From Patescibacteria group bacterium UBA6805 (lineage in GTDB: Bacteria > Patescibacteriota > Minisyncoccia > Minisyncoccales > Minisyncoccaceae), in contig DKFD01000007.1 of assembly GCA_002452735.1 (NCBI GenBank), forward strand, positions 10,562-72,167: a DNA stretch of 61,606 nucleotides. Direction: 5' to 3'. This document shows positions 8,277 to 16,211 of this stretch, piece after piece. The stretch's first letter is position 1. Each line of letters begins with the position of its first letter. Under the pieces are notes generated by a model. It saw only the letters and a list, made by a program, of their open reading frames with translations, did not search any database and was not told the origin of the DNA. Made by a program: the position numbers and the translations under genes.

Positions 8277-9507
8277 AGCGCAAAGCTTCTATGGGATTCA
8301 ATCTGCTGGCTTTTCTCGCCGGAACCAGGCCGAAAATAAAACCGACTAAGATTGAAACGAAAGAAGCGACGATTATTGATGGAAAAGATATTATCAATTC
8401 CCACTTGTATCCCATGAAACCGGCAATGGAAGCGACCAATGCCGATATTAATATTCCCAAGACGATTCCGATTATTCCGGAGATGAAAGTAATGGCGGCC
8501 GTTTCAATCAAAAACTGCAGCATAATGTGAATATTCTTGGCTCCGACCGCTTTCCTCAACCCTATTTCATTAATCCTTTCTTCAACCGTGGCCAGCATTA
8601 TATTCATGATTCCGAATCCTCCAACGACTAAAGAAATGGCGGAAACAGCCACCAAAAAGAACCTTATGGCCGTGGTAATCGTTCCTAAGGCGTCTAAGGC
8701 CTCCTGAACCGACCGAACGGTAAAATCGTCGTCTTTGGGGTCGTCAATATCGTGCCTGTCTCTTAAAAAGTCCTCCACAAAGCCAATGGTTGCGTCAATG
8801 TTCTTTGGGTCATCCACCTTAAACCTGATCATGCTGACATGGTCGATGCCCAGAAGAATATTTTGGGCGGTTTTAACCGGAACCATTATTTCCTGGTCTT
8901 GGTTCTGGGTCAGCCCTCCCCCTTTTTCTTTCATCACTCCGACAACGGTAAAATTGCTTTTTTTGATTTTAATCTTTTCGCCCAAAGGATTTCTGTCTCC
9001 GAAAAGGTCTTCGGCAATCTTGCTTCCTAAAACAGCCAGTCTGGCCTGGGAAGCTTCTTCCTCTTTAGTGAAGAACCTTCCCTTTTCCACCTCGGCATCT
9101 TCAACATCGGGATAGGATGAACTGACGCCGTAAAAATTGACGTCCGCTTTTTTGTCTTCCCAGACAATCCTGTCGTTTCCCTTGACGTATGAAGACAAAG
9201 AAACGATGTAAGGATAATTCGTTTCCAGCAAGGCCTCTCCGTCTTCGTATTTAAGGGTGGTGATAACCACGCCGAAAACCGAAGAAGGCGGACCTCCTTC
9301 TTCTGCCTTGCCCGGAACGACGCTTATTAAATTGGAGCCCAAACTTTTAACTTCGTTCAATATCAAGTTCTGGGCGCTGGCACCCACGGACATGACAACG
9401 ATAACGGCCGTCACCCCGATAATAATACCGAGCATTGTTAAAAAAGACCGCATTTTATTACGAGAAATCATTTTCCAGGAGCTGAGAGCGGCATCAAAAA
9501 CGTTCAT
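8269..9507 (-). CDS. MacB-type ABC transporter permease (first)
   Basis: This 412-residue paralogue of the next permease has the same architecture: an N-terminal helix with 'RSFLTMLGIIIGVTAVIVVMS', a MacB core domain with 'GRFFTKEEEASQ' and 'AEDLFGDRNPLGE', then three FtsX helices with 'GGFGIMNIMLATVEERINEIGLRKAVGAK'. It lies 1 base after the ATPase stop, in the operon MFP adaptor - ATPase - permease - permease. Two non-identical permeases suggest a heterodimeric exporter rather than the usual MacB homodimer. Confidence 0.88.
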   Translation of the reverse strand: MNVFDAALSSWKMISRNKMRSFLTMLGIIIGVTAVIVVMSVGASAQNLILNEVKSLGSNLISVVPGKAEEGGPPSSVFGVVITTLKYEDGEALLETNYPYIVSLSSYVKGNDRIVWEDKKADVNFYGVSSSYPDVEDAEVEKGRFFTKEEEASQARLAVLGSKIAEDLFGDRNPLGEKIKIKKSNFTVVGVMKEKGGGLTQNQDQEIMVPVKTAQNILLGIDHVSMIRFKVDDPKNIDATIGFVEDFLRDRHDIDDPKDDDFTVRSVQEALDALGTITTAIRFFLVAVSAISLVVGGFGIMNIMLATVEERINEIGLRKAVGAKNIHIMLQFLIETAAITFISGIIGIVLGILISALVASIAGFMGYKWELIISFPSIIVASFVSILVGFIFGLVPARKASRLNPIEALRYE

Positions 9508-9508
9508 A

Positions 9509-10228
9509 TTATTTCAACAGCTCATTATGGTTTTTAGCCGACTGTCTTTGGTCCACCCTGTAATCGCTGACAATCATCCCGTCCCTTATATTAATAATCC
9601 TTTGGGCGTATTCGGCTGTATATTTCTCATGCGTAACCAAAACAATGGTATTGCCCTGGGCATTCAAATCTTCCAAAAGCTTCATTACCTGAAGACCTGA
9701 TTTGGAATCCAGGTTTCCCGTGGGTTCGTCGGCGAATATCACTTGCGGAGTGTTAATCAGTGCCCTGGCAATGGCCACCCTCTGCTTTTCTCCTCCGGAC
9801 AAACGATTGGGAGTGTAGTCCAGCCTGTGGCTCAGCCCGACCTGCTCTAAAATTTCTTTACCTTTTTTTATTCTTTCCGGGCCGGAAATACCGGTATACA
9901 ATAAAGGAAGCATGACGTTTTCCAGAACGGAAGTCCTGTTTAAAAGATTGAATGATTGAAAGACAAATCCGACCTTATCGTTTCTCATCTCCGCCAATCG
10001 GTCGTCGCTTAGCTGACTGACGTCTTTTCCTTCAAAGAAATATTGGCCGCTGGTCGGTTTGTCCAGAAAGCTTAAAATGTACATTAAGGTTGATTTGCCC
10101 GAACCAGAAGGCCCCATAACGGAAACAAACTCTCCTTTTTCAATGTCAAAAGTTATGCCGTTTAAAACCTTGGTTACCACGTCTTCGGCCCAGAATTCTT
10201 TTTTTATGTCCTTGACGCTGATTAACAT
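9509..10228 (-). CDS. ABC transporter ATP-binding protein (MacB/LolD type)
   Basis: This 239-residue ATPase shows all motifs: Walker A 'GPSGSGKST' (~res 40-48), Q-loop 'FVFQSFNLL', signature 'LSGGEKQRVAIARAL', Walker B 'VIFADEPTGNLDS', and H-loop 'VTHE'. The phrase 'DEPTGNLDSKSG' is typical of the LolD/MacB/FtsE branch, which energises FtsX-fold permeases. It powers the two permeases downstream, with the HlyD-type adaptor gene 1 base upstream. Confidence 0.92.
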   Translation of the reverse strand: MLISVKDIKKEFWAEDVVTKVLNGITFDIEKGEFVSVMGPSGSGKSTLMYILSFLDKPTSGQYFFEGKDVSQLSDDRLAEMRNDKVGFVFQSFNLLNRTSVLENVMLPLLYTGISGPERIKKGKEILEQVGLSHRLDYTPNRLSGGEKQRVAIARALINTPQVIFADEPTGNLDSKSGLQVMKLLEDLNAQGNTIVLVTHEKYTAEYAQRIINIRDGMIVSDYRVDQRQSAKNHNELLK

Positions 10229-10229
10229 G

Positions 10230-11807
10230 TTAGTTAAGAACTTTTAAAACGATTTCTTCTCCCTGCTCCACGCCGGAAAGTATTTCCACGTTCCCATCGT
10301 CTCCTTTCATGCCCAAGACAACCTCTTTCTCGACGATTTCACCGTTTTCCAGCACCCGGACATATTTTGTTTCATTTTTGGCCAAAACCACCCGGTTGGG
10401 AAGGTATAAAGTGTTGAAGCGGAAATCCGTATTAATCAAAATATTGGCCGTCATGCCGGGTTTTACCCTTTCATCGTTGTTTTCGTCCAGGGTCACTTTC
10501 ACTTTATAATAAACAACGCCCTGAATTTCGGTTGAGGACAAATCAACCCTAATTACCTTTCCGCTGAATTTGACGTCCTTGCCTAAAGCATCGAGCGTTA
10601 TCTCCGCTTCATCGTCGGTTGACACCTTAACCACGTCGGTTTCGGGAATATCAACCTCTATTTCATAATGAGGAGACAGCATTTCTATCATTGTCTCTGC
10701 CGTGGATATGGATTCTCCTTCTTTTTTGTAAATCTTAGTGACTACTCCGTCGATAGGAGCCTTGATCACGGCCTTATTCCTGTTGGCGATTGCCTGGTCC
10801 AAAGCGGCGCGGTAATAAGCGAGGTCAACCTCCCGGGACGGAGCAATCAAAGAATTATAATTCGCTTGCTGAACCTCCAAGGCGGCTTGGGCCGTGGCAA
10901 CAGCTGCCTCGGCTTGATTTATATTATTGTTATTTTGGGTTTTCAAAACGCTGATATCGTTCTGAAGGGAAGAAACAGTGGTCTGGACCGTGGAAATGTA
11001 CGCTTTCTGATTGTCCAGGATGGTTTTGTCCGCGGAAGTGACCACCGAGCCATAAGCCGAGTTGGTGCAAATATCCCTGACTACGGTCAAGGAGTTCAGA
11101 ACCTTGCCCAGGACAGCAACCATCTGGTTTATGGCAGCATCAATATCTTCCTGCTTGTTTGTGCTCTTGGCCGCATCAATGTATGTTTTAATCAGCTTCA
11201 TCGGCTCTTCAATATTGTATTTTTCCTCGTCCCTGACCTTCAGGCTTTCCTGGCTGCTGCTGTAGAAATAAGTTTGCTGAATCGTGGTTACGGCGCTGTC
11301 AGCGTTGTAAATCTTGATATAAGCGTCGTCCAGAGCCGTCAGGGCGTAAGAATATTTGGCCTCCAGGCTTTTCCGGGAAAGCTCTGTTGTGTCCTGAAGA
11401 TTTTTATTGGCCTGGCTCAAAGCAACTTGGGCGGAATCAACCTGTTTTTGAGCCACGACAATCTGCTCTTCGGTGGCTCCGGCCAATTTCTGATTCAGGG
11501 TGGCTTCGGCCTGGGTCATGGCGGAATTCAGCTCGGTCAGGGAAAGATTGACCAGCCATTGGCCGCCTTTAACTTCGTCCCCTTCTTTAACGTAAATTTT
11601 TGAAACCCGGCCAATGGCCTCAAAATGCAGAGAAAAATTTTGGGAAGAATTGATTTTTCCGGTTGCGTCAACCGTCTGCGCCAAATCTCCTCTTTCCACT
11701 TTGACTGTTTCATACTTGGGAGTCTTTGATTTTCCAAAAATCTGAAAAACCCCGACAATAACGACTAAAATGATGATAGCCAGGATAATTATGCTCTTTT
11801 TTGACAT
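10230..11807 (-). CDS. MacA/HlyD-family efflux adaptor protein
   Basis: This 525-residue membrane fusion protein has an N-terminal anchor (~5-24), a split lipoyl/barrel-sandwich domain ('GRVSKIYVKEGDEVKGGQW' near 65 and 'APIDGVVTKIYKKEGES' near 355), a long alpha hairpin (~100-330) rich in Ala/Gln coiled-coil heptads, then beta-barrel and MP domains. At 525 residues it exceeds E. coli MacA (~370) because of the hairpin. It would link the MacB-like permeases to the outside. CPR cells are thought to lack a canonical outer membrane and no TolC gene is in view, so the hairpin's partner is uncertain. It starts the operon, with a good promoter upstream. Confidence 0.88.
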   Translation of the reverse strand: MSKKSIIILAIIILVVIVGVFQIFGKSKTPKYETVKVERGDLAQTVDATGKINSSQNFSLHFEAIGRVSKIYVKEGDEVKGGQWLVNLSLTELNSAMTQAEATLNQKLAGATEEQIVVAQKQVDSAQVALSQANKNLQDTTELSRKSLEAKYSYALTALDDAYIKIYNADSAVTTIQQTYFYSSSQESLKVRDEEKYNIEEPMKLIKTYIDAAKSTNKQEDIDAAINQMVAVLGKVLNSLTVVRDICTNSAYGSVVTSADKTILDNQKAYISTVQTTVSSLQNDISVLKTQNNNNINQAEAAVATAQAALEVQQANYNSLIAPSREVDLAYYRAALDQAIANRNKAVIKAPIDGVVTKIYKKEGESISTAETMIEMLSPHYEIEVDIPETDVVKVSTDDEAEITLDALGKDVKFSGKVIRVDLSSTEIQGVVYYKVKVTLDENNDERVKPGMTANILINTDFRFNTLYLPNRVVLAKNETKYVRVLENGEIVEKEVVLGMKGDDGNVEILSGVEQGEEIVLKVLN

Positions 11808-11834
11808 GTTTTTTTATTTAGAATTATTTTCTCA

Positions 11835-11863
11835 ATAATACTACTTTTTACGGGGATTGGCAA
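11835..11863 (-). promoter_or_regulatory. Promoter of the first MacAB-type operon
   Basis: On the minus strand TTGCCA (11858-11863) and TATTAT (11835-11840) are separated by 17 bases, a good sigma-70 match. Transcription would begin near 11828 and run into the adaptor gene at 11807. Confidence 0.6.
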
Positions 11864-11868
11864 TATAC

Positions 11869-11899
11869 AAAAGCCGCGCCCTTTACGGGCGCGGCTTAG
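11869..11899 (-). terminator. Intrinsic terminator after the RRM gene
   Basis: An 11-bp stem (AAGCCGCGCCC with GGGCGCGGCTT) surrounds a 5-base loop and is followed on the minus strand by TTTTGTAT. It lies about 14 bases past the RRM stop, separating that gene from the MacAB promoter. Confidence 0.85.
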
Positions 11900-11912
11900 T
11901 TGTTTAAATCAA

Positions 11913-12206
11913 TTACCAGCTCTGCCTTCTGTCTCCGCCTCGGTTAAAAGGTCGGTCTTCTTTTGGCCTTGCTTCATTGACGGTTAAACTTCTGCCGTCA
12001 AATTCCTTACCATTGAACATTTCAATAGCAGCTTGAGCTTCCTCGTCGCTTGCCATTTCCACAAAGCCAAATCCTTTTGACCTTCCGGAAATCTTGTCCA
12101 TGATAACAGTAGCTGACTCAACTGTTCCAGCCTGAGAAAAATATTCCTTCAGAGCTTCGTCAGAGGTGTTGTAAGACAGCCCTCCGACATACAATTTTTT
12201 TGCCAT
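11913..12206 (-). CDS. RRM-domain RNA-binding protein
   Basis: This 97-residue single-RRM protein has RNP2 'KLYVGGLSY' at residues 3-11 and RNP1 'KGFGFVEM' near 45-52, ending with a short Arg/Gly-rich tail (NRGGDRRQSW). This is the cyanobacterial/CPR Rbp type: single-stranded RNA binding, often induced by cold and acting as an RNA chaperone. The ATG at 12206 follows AGGA by 4 bases; the longer frame to 12269 has no support. About 140 bases of leader lie upstream and can fold into a small hairpin (ACAC...GTGT), which would fit post-transcriptional or cold control. It has its own terminator, so it is a single-gene unit. Confidence 0.93.
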   Translation of the reverse strand: MAKKLYVGGLSYNTSDEALKEYFSQAGTVESATVIMDKISGRSKGFGFVEMASDEEAQAAIEMFNGKEFDGRSLTVNEARPKEDRPFNRGGDRRQSW

Positions 12207-12345
12207 ATTTCCTAAACACAAATAAAAATTATTCCGCAAGTCGACCCAGGTTCTGCCTTCCAAGTACACTTAAATTTGTGTAAGGAAACATAAACTTTAA
12301 CTTGCTTTATAATAAATTACACTATCTTCGGCAGAAAGTCAAGTC

Positions 12346-12540
12346 TTATTCGTCGAAATGAAACACCTTTTCTATTTTCTCTTTGAAAACTTTCGCCACC
12401 TCGTAAGCCAGCTTCAAAGAGGGGACGTACTTTCCCTGCTCCAGGAAAACAATGGTTTCCCTTCTCACGCCGACTTTTTTGGCAAGCTCTTCCTGGGTCA
12501 GTCCCATTTTCGCCCTTAACTCCTTGACTCTTGTTTTCAT
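12346..12540 (-). CDS. XRE-family transcriptional regulator (small)
   Basis: This 64-residue protein is almost entirely a Cro/CI helix-turn-helix: 'VKELRAKMGLTQEELAKKVG' then 'VRRETIVFLEQGKYVPSLKLAYEVAKVF'. Stand-alone regulators of this type commonly pair with a small DUF2178-like membrane protein, as here: its ATG overlaps the stop of the upstream membrane gene (ATGA, 12537-12540). The operon promoter holds a palindrome, ATGTTA-N8-TAACAT, which is a plausible operator for this protein. A near copy of that site lies at 18358-18377. Confidence 0.9.
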   Translation of the reverse strand: MKTRVKELRAKMGLTQEELAKKVGVRRETIVFLEQGKYVPSLKLAYEVAKVFKEKIEKVFHFDE

Positions 12541-12914
12541 AGCATTAAATCTTCTTTCCCGGAATAATATAATCTGAAGAAAATGTTCAAAAATATCATT
12601 CCCAGAATCAAAAGACCGAGTAAATCTCCGATAGCCACCTCAAGAGGGTTAAAATAGTTTATCCACCACAAAATCAATACGGCCATTAGGGTTATTTGAA
12701 AAGAAGCGGCCAGGGCGGTATAGGAAATCTTTTTCGTCCTCTCGTCCTGCTCCGGCCAGTCGCCGTATCTTTTATACCTGATTAAGCTGGACAAAAGCAA
12801 GGACAAGCCGGCTGCAAACATTATGGTGAAGCTAAAAGAATCAAACCTTGAAGCAAAGCTTCCCAGCAAGAGAGCGATTCCCCCGACAATGCCGAACAAG
12901 TGTCTTTTTTTCAT
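12537..12914 (-). CDS. DUF2178-like small membrane protein
   Basis: This 125-residue protein has four predicted transmembrane helices in two pairs, separated by a cytoplasmic loop with 'DWPEQDERTKKISYTALAASF', the DER-T-K-K-I signature of DUF2178 proteins. These occur next to XRE regulators in many bacteria and archaea. Their role is unknown; a membrane signal input to the regulator is possible. It is first gene of a two-gene operon and overlaps the regulator start by 4 bases. Confidence 0.75.
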   Translation of the reverse strand: MKKRHLFGIVGGIALLLGSFASRFDSFSFTIMFAAGLSLLLSSLIRYKRYGDWPEQDERTKKISYTALAASFQITLMAVLILWWINYFNPLEVAIGDLLGLLILGMIFLNIFFRLYYSGKEDLML

Positions 12915-12929
12915 GTGACAATAATGTTA

Positions 12930-12976
12930 TTATTATATTCCTTATGTTATATCATTCTAACATCATTGTCAAGAGC
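12930..12976. repeat. Left direct repeat flanking the AT-rich island
   Basis: The core at 12951-12976 matches 18365-18390 at 25 of 26 positions (shared end ATTGTCAAGAGC). Weaker similarity extends about 20 bases to the left (TTATTAT...TTCCTT...GTTA in both). The copies are 5414 bases apart and bracket the AT-rich gene group. Each also contains a promoter reading leftward. Confidence 0.8.
12944..12972 (-). promoter_or_regulatory. Promoter and putative operator of the XRE operon
   Basis: On the minus strand TTGACA (12967-12972), a 17-base spacer and TAACAT (12944-12949). The palindrome ATGTTA-N8-TAACAT (12944-12963) spans spacer and -10, where a bound repressor would exclude RNA polymerase. 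Autoregulation by the XRE protein is inferred. Confidence 0.6.
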
Positions 12977-12998
12977 GATATTAATAAGCTACATAATT

Positions 12999-13796
12999 TT
13001 AGCGACTTTTTATCATAAAGACCCAAATGGAATACCTAAAAAACTTTAACAAGTCGAATTTTTTATTATACATAATCTGCGGTATTGAATAAAATTTAAA
13101 TTTTATATGTTTTGGCATTAATCTTATTAGTTCAAAAACGGTTGGCAAGTGTGCATACCCCCTGGGAGCTCCTATAATCTTATTCGATTCGTAAATTATA
13201 TCTCCCGGCAATAATCCCTTATATAATTTTCCTGTCAGAAAACAATAAAACATGGATAAATATCTCCAAAAATCTCTTATAATGTTTTTAAACAAGAAAG
13301 CAATGCCTTGCCCTAAATAAAACTTATTAAAGCTTTCTATAAATATTGTTCCTCCATCCTTTGCCACTCTTAACATCTCTTCGATTACCTCTCTTCTTTT
13401 AGAAAATGTCGCCACCGCATTAATAGAGAAACGCGGACAAAAAACATAATCAAAAATATTATCTGTAAAAGAAAGACTGGCCATGTCTTCACATAAAAAA
13501 CTGACGTTTTTTATTCCGAGTTCTCGTGCTTTTTGTTTTGCAGCTTCAATCGCCCGGGGAACAATATCGACACCAATCACATTAAAACCGGCTTGAGCGG
13601 CGCCGGTAGAAAACCTACCCGAACCACAACCCAAATCTAGAAGACTCTTGCCTGACTTCAGTTTACTCAATATTTTTTTCTCTACACAACGAAGTGGCTC
13701 TTTCGAATAGTAGGGAATTTCTCCGGTATAGTGAGAAATATTGAGTTTTTTTATATTATTGTAATAATCTTCTTGATTTACGGTTTCTTTTTCCAT
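12999..13796 (-). CDS. Class I SAM-dependent methyltransferase (AT-rich island)
   Basis: This 265-residue protein has a methyltransferase_11/25-type fold: motif I 'LLDLGCGSGRFSTG' (~res 50-63), acidic 'VIGVDIVPRAIEAA', 'VSFLCEDMASLSF', and 'FDYVFCPRFSINAV'. The C-terminal ~80 residues add an aromatic-rich extension ('DFWRYLSMFYCFLTGKLYKG') that may bind the acceptor. The substrate is unknown. It is the left-most gene of the AT-rich island, transcribed away from the neighbouring NDK-fusion gene, and its stop lies about 20 bases from the left repeat. Confidence 0.8.
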   Translation of the reverse strand: MEKETVNQEDYYNNIKKLNISHYTGEIPYYSKEPLRCVEKKILSKLKSGKSLLDLGCGSGRFSTGAAQAGFNVIGVDIVPRAIEAAKQKARELGIKNVSFLCEDMASLSFTDNIFDYVFCPRFSINAVATFSKRREVIEEMLRVAKDGGTIFIESFNKFYLGQGIAFLFKNIIRDFWRYLSMFYCFLTGKLYKGLLPGDIIYESNKIIGAPRGYAHLPTVFELIRLMPKHIKFKFYSIPQIMYNKKFDLLKFFRYSIWVFMIKSR

Positions 13797-13892
13797 ACCT
13801 TTCTTTTAAAAATAATAGCGTAGTTTTAAATAAAACTCAAGGCGATGTACCGCATATTAATAAAGACAAATAATTTCTCATAAATCAGACTA

Positions 13893-13920
13893 TTGACTTT
13901 TTAAAAAAGTATTCTATAAT
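13893..13920 (+). promoter_or_regulatory. Promoter of the NDK-fusion gene
   Basis: TTGACT (13893-13898), a 16-base spacer and a perfect TATAAT (13915-13920). A leader of about 35 bases ends in GGGAGAGG, the ribosome site that sets the GTG start. Confidence 0.7.
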
Positions 13921-13963
13921 TGAAAAAGGCTATTTGCTCATTGAAAAAAGGGAGAGGATAGTG

Positions 13964-14941
13964 GTGTCTTACGAAAAAACCTTAATTATTATTAAACCAG
14001 ATGGCTTAACCAAGAATCTGGCAGGATTGATTGTCGAAAAAATTTACCAGTACGGCCTAACAATAATAGACTCAGAGAGAACACATCTCTCTAAAGAACT
14101 GGTAGAAAAGCTGTATTCGGAAATTAAGGATAAAGAATATTTTGTTGAGGCGGTAAATTGGGTAAACTCGGCCCCGGTTCTTATATTAATAATAGAGGGG
14201 ATAGATGCTGTAAATACTGTAAAGCAAAAAATAATTGGGAAATACCCTAGTGGCTTAAGGGGACAATTTTCTGAAAATTCAATTAAAAATATTGCCCATG
14301 CTTCCGATTCTATTATTTCGGCTCGAAAAGAAATAAAACTTATAGAGCCCATTTTAAAAAGAAACAAAGATTCGAATGAAAAAAAATTATCTAATAAGAT
14401 AGTTTTCGCCCTAACGGGTATGAGTGAGTGCGGCAAAAGCACTGTCGGCAAATATTTTGATTCAAGGGGAATACCCAGACTGAAAATTGTAAATATCTTT
14501 GAAAAAGTCAGGGACGCCTACCAGACGGACAAAGATGTTAAAATCTTTACAAGTATTGAGGAAAAAAGGGATCCCTATGCCCTATGGGATGTATTTATTG
14601 AACAGTTGTTAACTGAAATGAACAAACGAAAAGTTAACATCGCATCAATTGAAAGTCTTTATGGGGGGGGGCTAGGTTACTATCTAAAACAAAAGCTTGG
14701 AAACCATTTTCACGTCATCTTTATTGAAGCATCTGAAGAAAAACGAGTTAAGCTACAAATGGTTCGCGAAAGCATTGATGATGCCGATAGGGCTAAACGA
14801 CTATTACTCTCCAGAGATCGAATAAAAAATGATTCGGGCATCCCGCAATTAAAGGAAATCGCCGATGAAATTATTGATAATTCTGGTAGCATAAATCAAC
14901 TTTACGAAAAGATTGATAAGATCATACACAAATATAAATAA
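13964..14941 (+). CDS. Fusion: nucleoside diphosphate kinase + CoaE-like P-loop kinase
   Basis: Two domains. Residues ~4-125 are a nucleoside diphosphate kinase: 'KTLIIIKPDG', the 'NSAPVLILIIEG' strand, 'GLRGQF' and the active-site block 'NIAHASDS' with the phosphorylated His. After a ~25-residue linker, residues ~145-325 are a P-loop kinase: Walker A 'GMSECGKST', 'IFIEASEEKR', 'LLLSRDRIKN', and 'ADEIIDNSGSINQLYEKID'. That last block closely matches the end of dephospho-CoA kinases. The pair could make and pass on NTP to phosphorylate a small molecule. GGGAGAGG sets the start at GTG 13964 (or 13961); a TTG at 13934 is less likely. I do not know this fusion as a named family. Confidence 0.8.
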   Translation: MSYEKTLIIIKPDGLTKNLAGLIVEKIYQYGLTIIDSERTHLSKELVEKLYSEIKDKEYFVEAVNWVNSAPVLILIIEGIDAVNTVKQKIIGKYPSGLRGQFSENSIKNIAHASDSIISARKEIKLIEPILKRNKDSNEKKLSNKIVFALTGMSECGKSTVGKYFDSRGIPRLKIVNIFEKVRDAYQTDKDVKIFTSIEEKRDPYALWDVFIEQLLTEMNKRKVNIASIESLYGGGLGYYLKQKLGNHFHVIFIEASEEKRVKLQMVRESIDDADRAKRLLLSRDRIKNDSGIPQLKEIADEIIDNSGSINQLYEKIDKIIHKYK

Positions 14942-14961
14942 TTCGATCTATATTTAAAAGT

Positions 14962-14990
14962 CCCGTTTTACAGATAAACGGGCTTATTTA
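14962..14990 (+). terminator. Possible weak terminator after the NDK-fusion gene
   Basis: A perfect 7-bp stem CCCGTTT/AAACGGG (14962-14968 with 14976-14982) and a 7-base loop are followed by the T-rich CTTATTTATAT. It lies between the NDK-fusion stop and the Nudix-fusion start, so it may reduce rather than stop read-through. Confidence 0.5.
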
Positions 14991-14999
14991 TATAAAATT

Positions 15000-16211
15000 A
15001 TGGCTATGTCAAAAATTAAAAATAAATACGCATACCACAAGTGCGCTGGAGGGGTTCTTTTATGTGGCCAAAACAAATTATTTACTCCCCTGTTAAAGAA
15101 AAAAAATGGAGAATGGGTAATTCCCAAAGGACACATAGATGTTGGCGAAAAAACGATAGAAACGGCTGTTAGAGAAATCAAAGAAGAGTTAGGATTAAAA
15201 AACATTACAGGGCTTGAAAAAATAACCAAACTAAAGAATATAAGCTACGATTTTAAATCAAACAACAATATAGAAAACTTCAAAAAAGTATATTTATTCG
15301 CCTTCCGCGCTCCCAAAAAGTATAAATTATTACCATTTAAAAAAGAGGGGTTTATAGATGCAAAATGGATGGAAATAAATCAAGCACTAAAACTTGCTAA
15401 ATATAAATCAGAAAGAGAAGCTATTAGGGTATCCATAGATGCATTAATTTATCAGATTACCAAAAAAAAATTAATAAGTGTTTTTAAAAAAACCTTGAAG
15501 AACAATCTTCTGGGAATAGTTTTAACTGGCAGCTTGCCAAACAATTGTTTTAAAAGCTGGTGGAGTGATGTTGATGTTTTAATTATCGTTAAAAAAATAA
15601 ACCTATTGACAAAGCAAAAAATAGCTCAAGCAAAAAATTATTTAGAAAAAAAGGAAGGAAGACATTTCGGTATTGATGTCATAGATAAATTAAATGCTAC
15701 GAATCCAACATTACCCGAAATCTCCTTGAGCGGAAAAACACTACAAACATTGCTAGAGGCTAAAAATTGTCGTCAAAATATTATTTATATTGGTAAAAAT
15801 ACAAAGCTTTATTATCCTTCGAAAAAAGAAGTGGAAAGATATAGCTTATCTAATATTGGTATACTATCATTAAAAAACAGGAGAAGTCTTGCTGAAAAAA
15901 AATTGGTGAATATTAATGATTTTAAAAATGCAGCCTCTAAAGAAACGCGGACTGCTAACATAATAACTAAACTTGCAATTCAATATTTTTCTGGCTATAC
16001 CTGTAAAAACAATAAAGAGGTACTAATAAAGTCTCGCCAATTATTCAAAAATTTTGATTTTACGCTTTTAGACGAAATCGACGAAGCAATTAATAAGTGG
16101 CAAAAATTAAATAAATTTGAATTAAAAATTATTCTTATAAAAACTACCAATTATATTGAAAAATTTAGTCAATATGTTTTTAAGAAAGCAACAAAAATTA
16201 AAAACAATTAA
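15000..16211 (+). CDS. Fusion: Nudix hydrolase + Pol-beta-type nucleotidyltransferase
   Basis: Residues ~10-145 are a Nudix domain with the box GHIDVGEKTIETAVREIKEE, preceded by 'GEWVIPKG', as in diadenosine-polyphosphate or NDP-sugar hydrolases. Residues ~155-260 are a minimal nucleotidyltransferase: 'LTGSLPNNCFKSWWSDVDVL', i.e. GS-x11-D-x-D. The C-terminal ~110 residues look helical, as in HEPN or KNTase C-terminal domains. One enzyme could transfer a nucleotide while the other cleaves a nucleotide-linked product or diphosphate by-product. The start could also be Met3 (15006). The gene is AT-rich and overlaps the following cyclase gene. The substrate is unknown. Confidence 0.78.
   Translation: MAMSKIKNKYAYHKCAGGVLLCGQNKLFTPLLKKKNGEWVIPKGHIDVGEKTIETAVREIKEELGLKNITGLEKITKLKNISYDFKSNNNIENFKKVYLFAFRAPKKYKLLPFKKEGFIDAKWMEINQALKLAKYKSEREAIRVSIDALIYQITKKKLISVFKKTLKNNLLGIVLTGSLPNNCFKSWWSDVDVLIIVKKINLLTKQKIAQAKNYLEKKEGRHFGIDVIDKLNATNPTLPEISLSGKTLQTLLEAKNCRQNIIYIGKNTKLYYPSKKEVERYSLSNIGILSLKNRRSLAEKKLVNINDFKNAASKETRTANIITKLAIQYFSGYTCKNNKEVLIKSRQLFKNFDFTLLDEIDEAINKWQKLNKFELKIILIKTTNYIEKFSQYVFKKATKIKNN

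Noticed and set aside
10668..11603. A 311-codon plus-strand frame opposite the MacA-like adaptor
   Set aside because: The minus-strand reading gives a complete HlyD-family protein; the antisense frame has no recognisable domain.
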